Positions 36,508 through 45,105 of a stretch of 64,000 nt of DNA are shown here, piece after piece (the stretch's first letter is position 1; the number at the start of each line of letters is the position of its first letter). The position numbers and the translations under genes are program-made. Origin of the DNA: JAABRU01 sp050180235 (lineage in GTDB: Bacteria > Desulfobacterota > Desulfobacteria > Desulfobacterales > Desulfococcaceae); assembly GCA_050180235.1 (NCBI GenBank), contig JBFXEJ010000009.1:35861-99860 (forward strand), given 5' to 3'. The notes under the pieces are model-generated. The model saw only the letters and a program-made list of their open reading frames with translations. It did no database searches and was not told where the DNA came from.

Positions 36508-36813
36508 TCAGTAGTTGAGACCCTCAATCTCTTTGAAATCCTCAATCTCCTTTGCCCTTGCTGCTGTGGCAGACATAAAATAATTATTTGAATTTACAGT
36601 TGCTGTTGATCCTCCATCAGGATTTGCACAGAAACTGTGGTTTGCATCACGAAACTTTATCCACGCACGCTGGGCTTCCTGCAACTGCTTTTTCCGTTCA
36701 GGGGAAAGCGCTTTCATGAGTTCCCTGTACACTTTGTTGAGGCGGGCATCCTGTTTCTCTGTTTCTGCGGCAAAGCATTCAATCATATCTAAGGAGCGAA
36801 TCAAAATAGGCAA
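36508..36813 (-). pseudogene. LprI/DUF1311-domain fragment
   Basis: Up to 101 residues; recognisable from DMIECFAAETEKQDARLNKVYREL...LQEAQRAWIKFRDANHSFC to a normal C-terminus. The signal peptide and everything before the domain are absent, and the frame overlaps the 3' end of the UDP-glucuronate decarboxylase gene by 35 bp. An internal ATG overlaps that gene's stop (ATGATTGA), so translation by coupling is possible, but the product would stay in the cytoplasm. I read it as a 5'-truncated relative of 16897-17619. Confidence 0.6.
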
Positions 36814-37732
36814 TGGTGGATTTCAGCCCCTCTTCCAGGGAGACTTTAGGCTCCCAGCCCAGTTTTTCCCTTGCCAGTGAAATATCCGGTCTGCGCTGCC
36901 GGGGATCATCTGCGGGAAGGGGCCTGAAAACCAGTTCCGAACGGGAACCGGTCAGCCCGATCACCTTTTCAGCGAGTTCCAGAATGGTGAATTCACCGGG
37001 ATTGCCCAGATTCACCGGGCCGGTAAACCCATCCGGGGAATTCATCAGCAGAAGAAACGCGTTTATGAGATCATCCACATAGCAGAAAGACCTGGTCTGG
37101 GAACCATCCCCGTAAATTGTGATGGCTTCGTTTTTCAGGGCCTGAACAATGAAATTGGAAACAACCCTGCCGTCATTGGGATGCATTCTTGGCCCGTATG
37201 TATTGAATATTCTTGCCACTTTTATTAGAAGCCTGTGCTGGCGGTGATAATCAAAAAAAAGAGTTTCCGCGCAGCGTTTGCCTTCGTCATAACAGGAGCG
37301 GATTCCCACAGGATTGACATGACCCCAGTAGGTTTCTGTCTGGGGATGAACCCGGGGATCTCCGTAAACTTCGCTGGTGGAGGCCTGAAAGATTTTTGCC
37401 TTCAGTCGTTTGGCAAGCCCCAGCATGTTGATGGCGCCGTGAACGCTGGTTTTGGTTGTCTGCACCGGATCATGCTGATAGTGGATCGGGGAGGCCGGGC
37501 AGGCCAGATTGTAAATTTCATCCACTTCCACATATAAAGGAAAAGTCACATCATGGCGCATAATCTCAAAAAAGGGATTGTCCATAAGATGGATCACATT
37601 TCTTTTGCTTCCGGTAAAAAAATTGTCCGCACAAAGCACATCATGACCGTCTTCCAGCAGGCGCTCACAAAGATGCGAGCCGAGAAATCCGCATCCGCCT
37701 GTCACCAGAATTCTTCTGTTTCCAAGGCTCAT
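36779..37732 (-). CDS. UDP-glucuronate decarboxylase (UDP-xylose synthase)
   Basis: 317 residues, extended SDR family. NAD-binding TGGCGFLGSH at 11-20; LACPASPIHYQHDPVQT and ASTSEVYGDP; catalytic Tyr148 and Lys152 in SCYDEGKR; ARIFNTYGPRMHPNDGRVVSNF; GDGSQTRSFCYVDDL. It converts UDP-glucuronate to UDP-xylose for surface polysaccharide. The ATG overlaps the panB stop by four bases (ATGA), so the two are translationally coupled although functionally unrelated. Confidence 0.93.
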   Translation of the reverse strand: MSLGNRRILVTGGCGFLGSHLCERLLEDGHDVLCADNFFTGSKRNVIHLMDNPFFEIMRHDVTFPLYVEVDEIYNLACPASPIHYQHDPVQTTKTSVHGAINMLGLAKRLKAKIFQASTSEVYGDPRVHPQTETYWGHVNPVGIRSCYDEGKRCAETLFFDYHRQHRLLIKVARIFNTYGPRMHPNDGRVVSNFIVQALKNEAITIYGDGSQTRSFCYVDDLINAFLLLMNSPDGFTGPVNLGNPGEFTILELAEKVIGLTGSRSELVFRPLPADDPRQRRPDISLAREKLGWEPKVSLEEGLKSTIAYFDSLLRYD

Positions 37733-38577
37733 CCCATTTCTCCCCTGATTTTTTCCATTTCTTCCTTTTTCATGGTGAAGCTGTGTTTTTCCTCGGGAAA
37801 TCTTCTGTTCTGCACATCAGAGATATATTCTGCAATGGCCCCGGAAACGGTTTCGCTGATTTTTGCATACTGTTTTACGAATTTGGGTGTAAAACGGTCA
37901 AACAGTCCCACCATATCATGTGTCACCAGCACCTGACCGTCACAGTGGACTCCCGCACCAATGCCTATGGTGGGAATGGAAAGCGATTCTGTAAGCATTT
38001 GGGCAATGGGTGCGGGAATGGCTTCCAGCACTATGGAAAAACAGCCTGCATCCTCCAGGGCTTTGGCCTCATCCATAAGGATTTTTGCAGCGTCAGCACT
38101 TTTGCCCTGCACCCTGAAACCGCCCAGGGCCGAGGCTGTCTGCGGAGTCAGGCCGATATGCCCCTGCACAGGTGTACCGGATTTGACAATGGCCTCAGCC
38201 ACACGGGCCATAGGTCCGCCCCCTTCAAGTTTCACGCAGTCCGCTCTTCCCTCTTTCATAATCCGGTTCGCGTTTTCCACAGCTTTTTCCGCAGATACAT
38301 TATAAGATCCGAAAGGCATGTCACCCACCACCAGAGCAGTTTTCACCGCGCGGGAAACAGCCTTGATATGATGGATCATTTCATCCATAGTGACAGAAAT
38401 GGTGTCTGTGTATCCCAGTACAACCATTCCCAGGGAATCCCCCACCAGAATCATGTCCGTACCTGCCCTGTCCACCAGCAATGCCAAAGGGTAATCATAG
38501 GCCGTAAGCATGGTGATGGGTTTGCCGCTGTTTTTCCGTGCTCTGATGTCCGGTACCGAGGTTTTTCCTTTTTCCAT
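37729..38577 (-). CDS. panB: 3-methyl-2-oxobutanoate hydroxymethyltransferase
   Basis: 282 residues from the ATG at 38577 (AAGGAGCATCTGCA upstream; the longer frame from 38637 lacks a site). KetoPantoate synthesis: adds a hydroxymethyl group from methylene-THF to 2-oxoisovalerate. Signature motifs: TAYDYPLALLVDRAGTDMILVGDSLGMV, GDMPFGSYNVS, VKLEGG, HIGLTPQTASALGGFRVQG, IPTIGIGAGVHCDGQVLV. Normal length. No panC/panD in the window. Confidence 0.95.
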   Translation of the reverse strand: MEKGKTSVPDIRARKNSGKPITMLTAYDYPLALLVDRAGTDMILVGDSLGMVVLGYTDTISVTMDEMIHHIKAVSRAVKTALVVGDMPFGSYNVSAEKAVENANRIMKEGRADCVKLEGGGPMARVAEAIVKSGTPVQGHIGLTPQTASALGGFRVQGKSADAAKILMDEAKALEDAGCFSIVLEAIPAPIAQMLTESLSIPTIGIGAGVHCDGQVLVTHDMVGLFDRFTPKFVKQYAKISETVSGAIAEYISDVQNRRFPEEKHSFTMKKEEMEKIRGEMG

Positions 38578-38813
38578 TGCAGATGCTCCTTTTCTGTATT
38601 TTTTTGCCTGATTGCCAAAAAAACTGATGGTTTCCAAAACTTTTAGTAAATGAGCAATTTAGATTTTAGAGAATCACAGAGAACTCCCATCCTGAGAAGC
38701 AGGGCTGTTAAGTTCTCTCCGACTTTTTCGGTACAAATTCCCTCCTGAGAGGGGAATTGATACCATAAAACTTAAATTGATCATGCAGTAGTGCTTCATT
38801 TCACTTAAAATTG

Positions 38814-38844
38814 TAGGTCGGATTAGCGCAAGCGTAATCCGACA
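38814..38844. repeat. GTCGGATTA...TAATCCGAC palindrome
   Basis: AGGTCGGATTAGCGCAAGCG then TAATCCGACAT; a compact hairpin seen dispersed in many proteobacterial genomes. Single copy in this window. Confidence 0.6.
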
Positions 38845-38914
38845 TCCTGACATTACTTCGGAATGCAGCCACAATTTTAGGTGAAACAATGAAGTAGTTC
38901 TTTTACCAACTTTT

Positions 38915-38985
38915 GTCCCCCGCACTCCTCCGGATCTGCATTCAGCATCGTATAAAACCAATGGCGAATCGGTATTATATTTGTC
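38915..38985. mobile_element. Half of a family B element
   Basis: GCACTCCTCCGGATCTGCAT ... CCAATGGCGAATCGGTATTA; it is the mirror of 16775-16856 and has only one terminal repeat. Confidence 0.5.
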
Positions 38986-39317
38986 TGAACATCTGTATAA
39001 TACCACAAACAAACCGATTTGCCACCTATAATTTTTTTGAACAGCAGATACTTTTATTGGTGGATCAACCCTGTTGACAGTCTGTTTTTTAACCGCAGAA
39101 CAGCGCAGAGTTTTTTCAGACTCACACAGAATTTTTTCTGTCAGAAGTAACAGTTTATGAACAAAAGACTTGACAAAATCAGCCGGGAAGCAGAATTTAA
39201 CATACTGAGTTCCTGAAATTTTGGAAGAAATTCTGAAAAAAAATGAAAATGTGTTTTGTTATTGGCTTAACTATGCCGCAGTCCGCGGAAAAAATCCGGA
39301 AACAGACAGGAGTGACA

Positions 39318-39962
39318 ATGCGCGCATTTATTTTCGCAAACGGCAAAATCCATCCGGATACTGATGCCCAAAAACTGATTCAGCATGGCGATGCCATTAT
39401 TGCTGCGGATGGAGGCGCTCTGCACTGTCTGGAAAAAAAAATTGTCCCGGACACGGTCATCGGAGATTTTGATTCCCTGCCAGGTGATTATTTGAATTAT
39501 CTGAAAAAAAACGGGACAGAGATTCTGCAATATCCGGCACACAAGGATCAGACCGACCTGGAACTGGCTCTGGATGCGGCTCTGGAAAAAGGGGCGGAAG
39601 AAATTATCATCATTGGCGCTCTGGGCGGCAGATGGGATATGACGGTTGCCAACGTTATGCTCCTGAGCAGAGCACAGGCAGCAAATTGCCATATTCGCAT
39701 AATTGACGGGAATCTGGAAATGCAGGTCATCCGGAGCGGACAGAAAATCCGGATCAAAGGGAGGAAAGGGGATACAGTGTCCCTGATTCCCCTGGTTCAG
39801 GAGGCAGAAGGTATCACTCTGGAAGGACTGGAATATCCCCTTTGTGATGAAACCCTGAAACTGGGTTCCACACGGGGCATAAGCAATGTAATGACCGGCT
39901 CTGCTGCCGGGATAAGTCTGCAAAAGGGTCTGCTTCTGTGCATACGGCAGAGGGTACGGTAA
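39318..39962 (+). CDS. Thiamine pyrophosphokinase
   Basis: 214 residues from the ATG at 39318 (ACAGGAGTGACA upstream). Motifs of the TPK catalytic domain: IIAADGGALHCLEKKIVPDTVIGDFDSL, YPAHKDQTDLELALDAAL, GALGGRWDMTVANVMLL; the C-terminal beta domain carries KGDTVSLIPLVQEAEGITLEGLEYPL and STRGISNVMTG. It converts thiamine to TPP with ATP, cytoplasmic. Normal length, monocistronic. Confidence 0.93.
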   Translation: MRAFIFANGKIHPDTDAQKLIQHGDAIIAADGGALHCLEKKIVPDTVIGDFDSLPGDYLNYLKKNGTEILQYPAHKDQTDLELALDAALEKGAEEIIIIGALGGRWDMTVANVMLLSRAQAANCHIRIIDGNLEMQVIRSGQKIRIKGRKGDTVSLIPLVQEAEGITLEGLEYPLCDETLKLGSTRGISNVMTGSAAGISLQKGLLLCIRQRVR

Positions 39963-39980
39963 AAAAACTGTTTTAAAAAT

Positions 39981-40174
39981 AGGTAGTGGGACTGCTCATA
40001 CTGATTTTTTTAATATATAAATCAATATGTTATTTATAATCAGTATAAGCAGTATCATGGATGTATCGTATAACTATTTGTATTTATTATGTATAGACAA
40101 AAATCAGTATATTTTTTAAAATATTATAATATCAAATAGTTAATTTTTTGTCAGTATGTGCAGACCCACTACCT
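39981..40174. mobile_element. Family D inverted-repeat element
   Basis: AGGTAGTGGGACTGCTCATA and TATGTGCAGACCCACTACCT ends (about 24-bp arms with three mismatches) around a very AT-rich 145-bp interior. No ORF. Directly followed by a family B element. Confidence 0.65.
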
Positions 40175-40178
40175 AAAA

Positions 40179-40310
40179 ATAATACCGATTCTCCATTGAA
40201 ACTATACTTATGATTCAGTTTCCCACAGAGGACACAGAGATAAAAAACCACAGAGAACACAGAGGAAACAACTCACCTTATTGTATAAATTCAATAGCGG
40301 ATTGGTATAA
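40179..40310. mobile_element. Family B MITE-like element
   Basis: ATAATACCGATTCTCCATTG and TCAATAGCGGATTGGTATAA ends. The interior differs from other copies and has CACAGAGGACACAGAGATAA-type repeats. Confidence 0.6.
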
Positions 40311-40333
40311 GTACTCAACCGAAAATTTTATTG

Positions 40334-40367
40334 AAAAAACCGGATTTTTCGGAAAAATCCGGTTTTT
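40334..40367. terminator. Bidirectional terminator hairpin
   Basis: AAAAAACCGGATTTTTC / GGAAAAATCCGGTTTTT, about 140 bp beyond the glnD stop. Suited to end minus-strand transcription; a similar hairpin is at 56525-56559. Confidence 0.6.
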
Positions 40368-40502
40368 CCTGAAATTTATGTCTGAAAATATATGGAAACG
40401 TGATTATAGTATTTTCCTCAACTTTTGTCCTCTGTGCAAAAAACCGCTCCGCTTAATTTTTGCACTCCGCCATCGGGTTTACAGAGGACAGAAGTTGTTA
40501 AA

Positions 40503-43145
40503 TCAGTCTGCTTTTGCAAAACCGTTTTCCGGCAGTTCCTCTGCTATGAGTGAGCGGATCATTGACACCTGATCCGGATCTTCCACTTTGCGTCCGTCAA
40601 AATCTGTGACATAAAAAACATCCACCGCCTGTTCAGCCATAGTGGAAATCCGCGCACTCTGAATATTGAGTCTGCAACGGAACAGGGCATCAGTCAGCCG
40701 GAACAGCAGACCGGGTGCGTCCAGTGCAAAGACCTCAATAACTGTGCATACGGATGAGGCGGTATTATCCACATGAATCCGGACCGGAAACTTCCATAAC
40801 ATGGCTTTCTGCTCTGCCCCGCCGGTAATTATCTCTCTCACTGCCTTTGTGATATCAAGTTTTCCGGACAGAACCGCGCCAAGTTCCCGTTCAGCCCTTG
40901 TCCAGCGTTCCTCTTCAAATATGGGATCCGGCGGCCGCATAACCTGAAAAACGCTCAGCGCTGTATGGTTCCGCCAGGTATGGGTGCGGGCTTCCAGAAT
41001 ATCAATGCCGCTGATGGCAAAAACACCTGCAATCTTTGAAAAATATCCGGGCATATCTTTTCCGCAGACCGTGACAGTCCGGGTATTGGATGTCTGTGAC
41101 CGGGAAATTTTCCATACAAACTCCTGGGAACCCAGAGATCGGAACATGCGCATATGTTCACGGATATCGCTTTCCGCTGTGTGAATCAGATAGCGGGGCC
41201 GCATCAGGAGCATAAGTCGTTCACATTCCTTTTTTTCTTCTGCCGGAACCCGGAGCAGCACCTGTTCTGTTTTTTCTCTGATCCGGCAGGAATTTTTCCC
41301 TTCATGCTCCGCATTTTCCAGCATGGCGAGTGTTTTGATAAACAAATTCCGCAGCAGAACAGCAGTCCATTCATTCCAGGCACTTGGGCCGGTGGCAATT
41401 CTGTCAGCGACAGTCAGAAGCCAGAGCATGCGTAGACGATCCGCATCCCGGATTCTGCTTGCACAGTATGCAATGGTCTCTTTGTCATCCATATCCCGGC
41501 GGGTGGCTGTATGAAACAGAAAAAGATGTTCCTGCACCAAAAAAGCCACGGTTTGGGCATCTTCATTTCCATATCCCATTTCCCCCATTACACGCAGTGC
41601 AATTTCCGCTCCCGCAGTGCAATGCTCTTTTCCCGTAACGCCTTTGCCGATGTCATGGAGCAGCGCTGCCCACAGCAGCAGGTTTCTGCGGGGCAGTTCA
41701 TGGCAGATTTGCGCGCAGAGACTGTCTCCGCTTCTGTCTTCGGAAGTGCCGAAATCTCTGATGATGCGCACAGTGTGCAGCAAATGTCTGTCCACAGGAT
41801 GGATATGCCAGGTATCATATTCAATACGGTTTGCAACCGCATTCATGTCCGGAATCAGACAGGTCAGCAGCCCGGTGCTTTGCATTTCACTGAGCACATT
41901 AAAGGATTCAGGAGCCCGGAATAGCAGTATGCGTTCAAATATTTCCACAGCATCAGCACAGGAGCGGAATTTGTCCGCAAGATGGGAAAACTCCCTGACC
42001 AGCCGCCGTGCCTCAGTGCCAAGGGGGATTTGCAGAACAGCGCTTTCCTCAAATATCTTCAGCAGCAGCAGGGGGTTCCGGAGAATATGCTCAGGGGAAA
42101 CAAAATACAGGGTGTTTTTGCGGATATCCAGCCCTTCCACTGCGGTCTGCTTCTTTCTGCCGATTTCCAGACTGAACCATTTTTTTGTTTTTCCGGATTC
42201 GCAGAGAAAAAGGAGATGACTCTGTTTCACCCGATCCATATGTCCCTGCAGATCGCCCAGAAAGATTTCCACGCCATGTCTGCCGTTTTCATCCCGGTAG
42301 TCAAACATCTGTGCGATCTGCACCTGGTTTCCAAAATGCAGCTGGTCATATTTTCTGCGCGTCAGCAGGTGAAGAGCGCTCCGCACATTCCATATGAATG
42401 ACAGCGATTCCATCAGAGAGGCAAATTCCTCATGGGACAGCCAGCCCTGATATTCCATATCCCTGGGTGTTTCCAGATTGAACCGTATCCGGGAAAGCCA
42501 GAGCATTGTGTGATAATCCCGCAGACCGCCCGGTCCCTCTTTCAGATTCGGTTCCAGAAGATACGCTGAATTTCCAAAATATTCATGCCGTTTGCGGTTT
42601 GATCCAATCATCCATTCCACAATTTTGCGGGATCTGCGGAAAATGATTCTGTCCCGCACCTGCATCTGCAGTTCCGAGTGCAGGGGCGACATGCCGCAGA
42701 TGAAACGGGCATCCAGAAGAGAGGTCAGTACCTCAAAATCTTTGGATCCCAGACTGATACAGTCTTTCAGGGATCGGGTGGCATGACCGATATCCAGACC
42801 AATATCCCAGAGCGGATAAATGATTTCCCGGATCAGGGCTTCGGCTTTTTCCGGAACCTCTTTTTTGAAAAGAAAAAGAATGTCCACATCTGAATGAAGA
42901 CACTGCTCCTGTCTGCCGTATCCGCCCAGGGCAATGATGGCGTAAGGATTTCTGATAATCTCCATTCCCGGCCCCACCATGCTTTTTTCAAAACTTTCCC
43001 GGAAATAATCATCCAGAATCTGTGCATTCCGCTCCATGAAATCCAGAGGTCTGTTCACAAGAAATTCTGAAAGCAGATTTTCTTTTTTCTGCCGGAGTTC
43101 GCGGGCAGCCTTTTGGCAGGCATGTTTGATGTCTTTTCCCAGCAT
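40503..43145 (-). CDS. glnD: [Protein-PII] uridylyltransferase/uridylyl-removing enzyme
   Basis: 880 residues from the ATG at 43145 (GGGGAGGTGAT upstream; the earlier ATG at 43217 is less likely). N-terminal nucleotidyltransferase with IIALGGYGRQEQCLHSDVDILFLF; a central HD hydrolase domain with DRHLLHTVRIIRDF and LLWAALLHDIGKG; and two C-terminal ACT domains (VTVCGKDMPGYFSKIAGVFAISGIDILEA; IEVFALDAPGLLFRLTDALF). It uridylylates PII when nitrogen is short and removes the group when glutamine is high. Normal length and domain order. No glnB neighbour. Confidence 0.95.
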   Translation of the reverse strand: MLGKDIKHACQKAARELRQKKENLLSEFLVNRPLDFMERNAQILDDYFRESFEKSMVGPGMEIIRNPYAIIALGGYGRQEQCLHSDVDILFLFKKEVPEKAEALIREIIYPLWDIGLDIGHATRSLKDCISLGSKDFEVLTSLLDARFICGMSPLHSELQMQVRDRIIFRRSRKIVEWMIGSNRKRHEYFGNSAYLLEPNLKEGPGGLRDYHTMLWLSRIRFNLETPRDMEYQGWLSHEEFASLMESLSFIWNVRSALHLLTRRKYDQLHFGNQVQIAQMFDYRDENGRHGVEIFLGDLQGHMDRVKQSHLLFLCESGKTKKWFSLEIGRKKQTAVEGLDIRKNTLYFVSPEHILRNPLLLLKIFEESAVLQIPLGTEARRLVREFSHLADKFRSCADAVEIFERILLFRAPESFNVLSEMQSTGLLTCLIPDMNAVANRIEYDTWHIHPVDRHLLHTVRIIRDFGTSEDRSGDSLCAQICHELPRRNLLLWAALLHDIGKGVTGKEHCTAGAEIALRVMGEMGYGNEDAQTVAFLVQEHLFLFHTATRRDMDDKETIAYCASRIRDADRLRMLWLLTVADRIATGPSAWNEWTAVLLRNLFIKTLAMLENAEHEGKNSCRIREKTEQVLLRVPAEEKKECERLMLLMRPRYLIHTAESDIREHMRMFRSLGSQEFVWKISRSQTSNTRTVTVCGKDMPGYFSKIAGVFAISGIDILEARTHTWRNHTALSVFQVMRPPDPIFEEERWTRAERELGAVLSGKLDITKAVREIITGGAEQKAMLWKFPVRIHVDNTASSVCTVIEVFALDAPGLLFRLTDALFRCRLNIQSARISTMAEQAVDVFYVTDFDGRKVEDPDQVSMIRSLIAEELPENGFAKAD

Positions 43146-43442
43146 ACCGGGATCACCTCCCCTTTTTCTGCATATGGTCTGACCTGTGCTTATCAGGATG
43201 ATACTGAAGAGCTGCAAAAAATTCTCTGAGAATCTGTATCTGCTTTTTTGCGCTTTGTCTTAGAGATTAAGCAAAAGATATGCCAAATCGGAAATAATGC
43301 TGTATCTTTTTGGAATTACAGCCATATGATTTTGGACAGGATATGCGGGGATAAGAAAAAAATATTACAAAAATGTTTTTAATTCAGGATATGCCAGACA
43401 AATTTGGTGCAAATATGCCGGAGTTGGATTTTTTCCCGGAGT

Positions 43443-45101
43443 TCATGCTCCGGAATATGCCAATTTGCCCATTTGGGATTTTTCAGAGATACTTCCAGAT
43501 TGCTGCAAAAGTGCGGAGAGAAACAGATGCGTAAGAGACAGGGAATTTTCATGTTCATATATCTCTCTGTCCGGAGTTATGCCCCTGATTTTTCCGTCAT
43601 GAAGAAAATACGCCAGCAGAAGTCTGCCGGTTTCTTCACGCCCCATATCCGGGGAGATTTTTTTATCAGCAATGGTCAGGGGAATCGGAAGTTTTTCGCC
43701 TTTATCTCTTAGGAATTTTATGAAATTGGCTATCCTGCCCAGCCGTAGAATTGTGACAGCATCTGTTCTTGAAGTGGTATGGGAAATGGGCAGCGCGCTG
43801 GATCGCATAAGGGAAAAACCGGATGGAAGCAGCCCGGACTGCGCACATTTTTCATAATCCTCACTTCCCGGAGCCGGATAATACACGGAGACCCCGGCCA
43901 GTGCGTTTCGGGAGAATATCCACAGCAGATCAGCGACAGAATCTTCGGGGTTCTGACCGGGCGCAGCAGCAATCATATAACAGACTGCTTCCATGCCGTA
44001 TTTTTTGGCAAATACAATGGCCTTTTCCACAGAATCCCTGACATCAGGCCGCCGGAACCGTCTGAGCTGTTCTGCTGATGCTGATCCCAGAGAAAGGTTC
44101 AGTGTCTGAAATCCTGCTTTTTTCATGGTGCGGATGAGTTCTTCATCCAGAGAGGGCGGAAACAGACCGTTCATGGCACGCAGTTCAGGATTTGATTCTC
44201 CGAACTGTTCCATTATACCGTGCAGCAGTTGCAGAAACCATTTTCTGTCCAGACTCAGATTTTCATCCTCAAAATCAATAAAACCCGCATCATATTCTTT
44301 TACAGCAGTTTCAATTTCCCGGAGAACCGATTCCGCATTCCTGCGCCGGTATTTCAGGGAAGACGCGCCCACAGAACAGTAAGAGCATTTCATGGGACAG
44401 CCGCGGCTGGAAACAATGACTGTGCTTCCTCTTCCTTTTCTTTGGTAAAACTGCTGTTTAACCAGATGCATGGCAGGAAGGGGCCAGTCATCCGGATGTT
44501 CCATCATGGCCGGAGGGCTGACGTGCAGACTGCCATCTGATTTGCGGAACACAATTCCCGGAACTCTGTCCGGAGATTCACCCTTTTTCAGACACGCTGC
44601 CAGCATGGGCAGTGCGGACTCTCCCTCTCCCCGGATGACAAAATCCACGGCTTCGCATTCCATCACTTTTTCCGGCAGGTTTGTGGGATGATGTCCGCCC
44701 ATGACAATGCGGCAGGAAGGAAGGAATTTTTTTACTGTGCGGGCTGTTTCCAGCGCCTCACTGCTGTAGGCTGTAAACAGAGAGGAAATCCCGATGAGAA
44801 AAGCACCGGATTTCCGGGCCTGGTTCCCGATATGCTCAAAACTGTATCCAAAATGCCGGAAGCGGTGAAACAGGGCAAAGGGGGAAAGATCGGGTTTTCC
44901 ATAGTAAGTTCTGAGATAATCCATTTCCCCCGGCAGATCTGTATCCCGTGATTTGGATGTGGCAAGGGCATCCAGAATCTCCGCGGAAAACCCCTCACGG
45001 ATCAGGGATGCGGCAATGCAGGCCAGTCCGTAGGGGATTGTCCGCTTGGCAGTGAGATAAAAATCCCTGACCGGCGGCTGAATCAGCAGAATATCCGGCA
45101 T
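43443..45101 (-). CDS. B12-binding radical SAM protein
   Basis: 552 residues. N-terminal cobalamin-binding Rossmann-like domain (ILLIQPPVRDFY...RIVMGGHHPTNLPEKVME...FVIRGEGE), then a radical SAM core with the 4Fe-4S ligands Cys235, Cys239 and Cys242 (SRGCPMKCSYC), GFIDFEDENLSLD and a B12-radical-SAM type C-terminus. Relatives include methylases and ring-forming enzymes; the substrate is not predictable. The start is 4 bp after the stop of the TolC-like gene, so they form an operon. No strong own ribosome site, consistent with coupling. Confidence 0.85.
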   Translation of the reverse strand: MPDILLIQPPVRDFYLTAKRTIPYGLACIAASLIREGFSAEILDALATSKSRDTDLPGEMDYLRTYYGKPDLSPFALFHRFRHFGYSFEHIGNQARKSGAFLIGISSLFTAYSSEALETARTVKKFLPSCRIVMGGHHPTNLPEKVMECEAVDFVIRGEGESALPMLAACLKKGESPDRVPGIVFRKSDGSLHVSPPAMMEHPDDWPLPAMHLVKQQFYQRKGRGSTVIVSSRGCPMKCSYCSVGASSLKYRRRNAESVLREIETAVKEYDAGFIDFEDENLSLDRKWFLQLLHGIMEQFGESNPELRAMNGLFPPSLDEELIRTMKKAGFQTLNLSLGSASAEQLRRFRRPDVRDSVEKAIVFAKKYGMEAVCYMIAAAPGQNPEDSVADLLWIFSRNALAGVSVYYPAPGSEDYEKCAQSGLLPSGFSLMRSSALPISHTTSRTDAVTILRLGRIANFIKFLRDKGEKLPIPLTIADKKISPDMGREETGRLLLAYFLHDGKIRGITPDREIYEHENSLSLTHLFLSALLQQSGSISEKSQMGKLAYSGA

Positions 45102-45105
45102 GAAT

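Larger units (their letters stand above)
38578..39317. other. Intergenic region with repeat remnants
   Basis: Divergent promoters for panB and the thiamine pyrophosphokinase gene should be here. It contains the palindrome GTCGGATTAGCGCAAGCGTAATCCGAC (see separate entry) and half of a family B element (38915-38985). No gene supported, and no TPP riboswitch motif found. Confidence 0.5.
39963..40502. other. Intergenic region: two elements and a bidirectional terminator
   Basis: Family D element (39981-40174), family B element (40179-40310), hairpin 40334-40367, and a GTGCAAAA-type repeat near 40436-40468. No gene. Confidence 0.6.

Noticed and set aside
39043..39317. Possible TPP riboswitch before thiamine pyrophosphokinase
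   Set aside because: The CTGAGA-type core and paired strands were not found.
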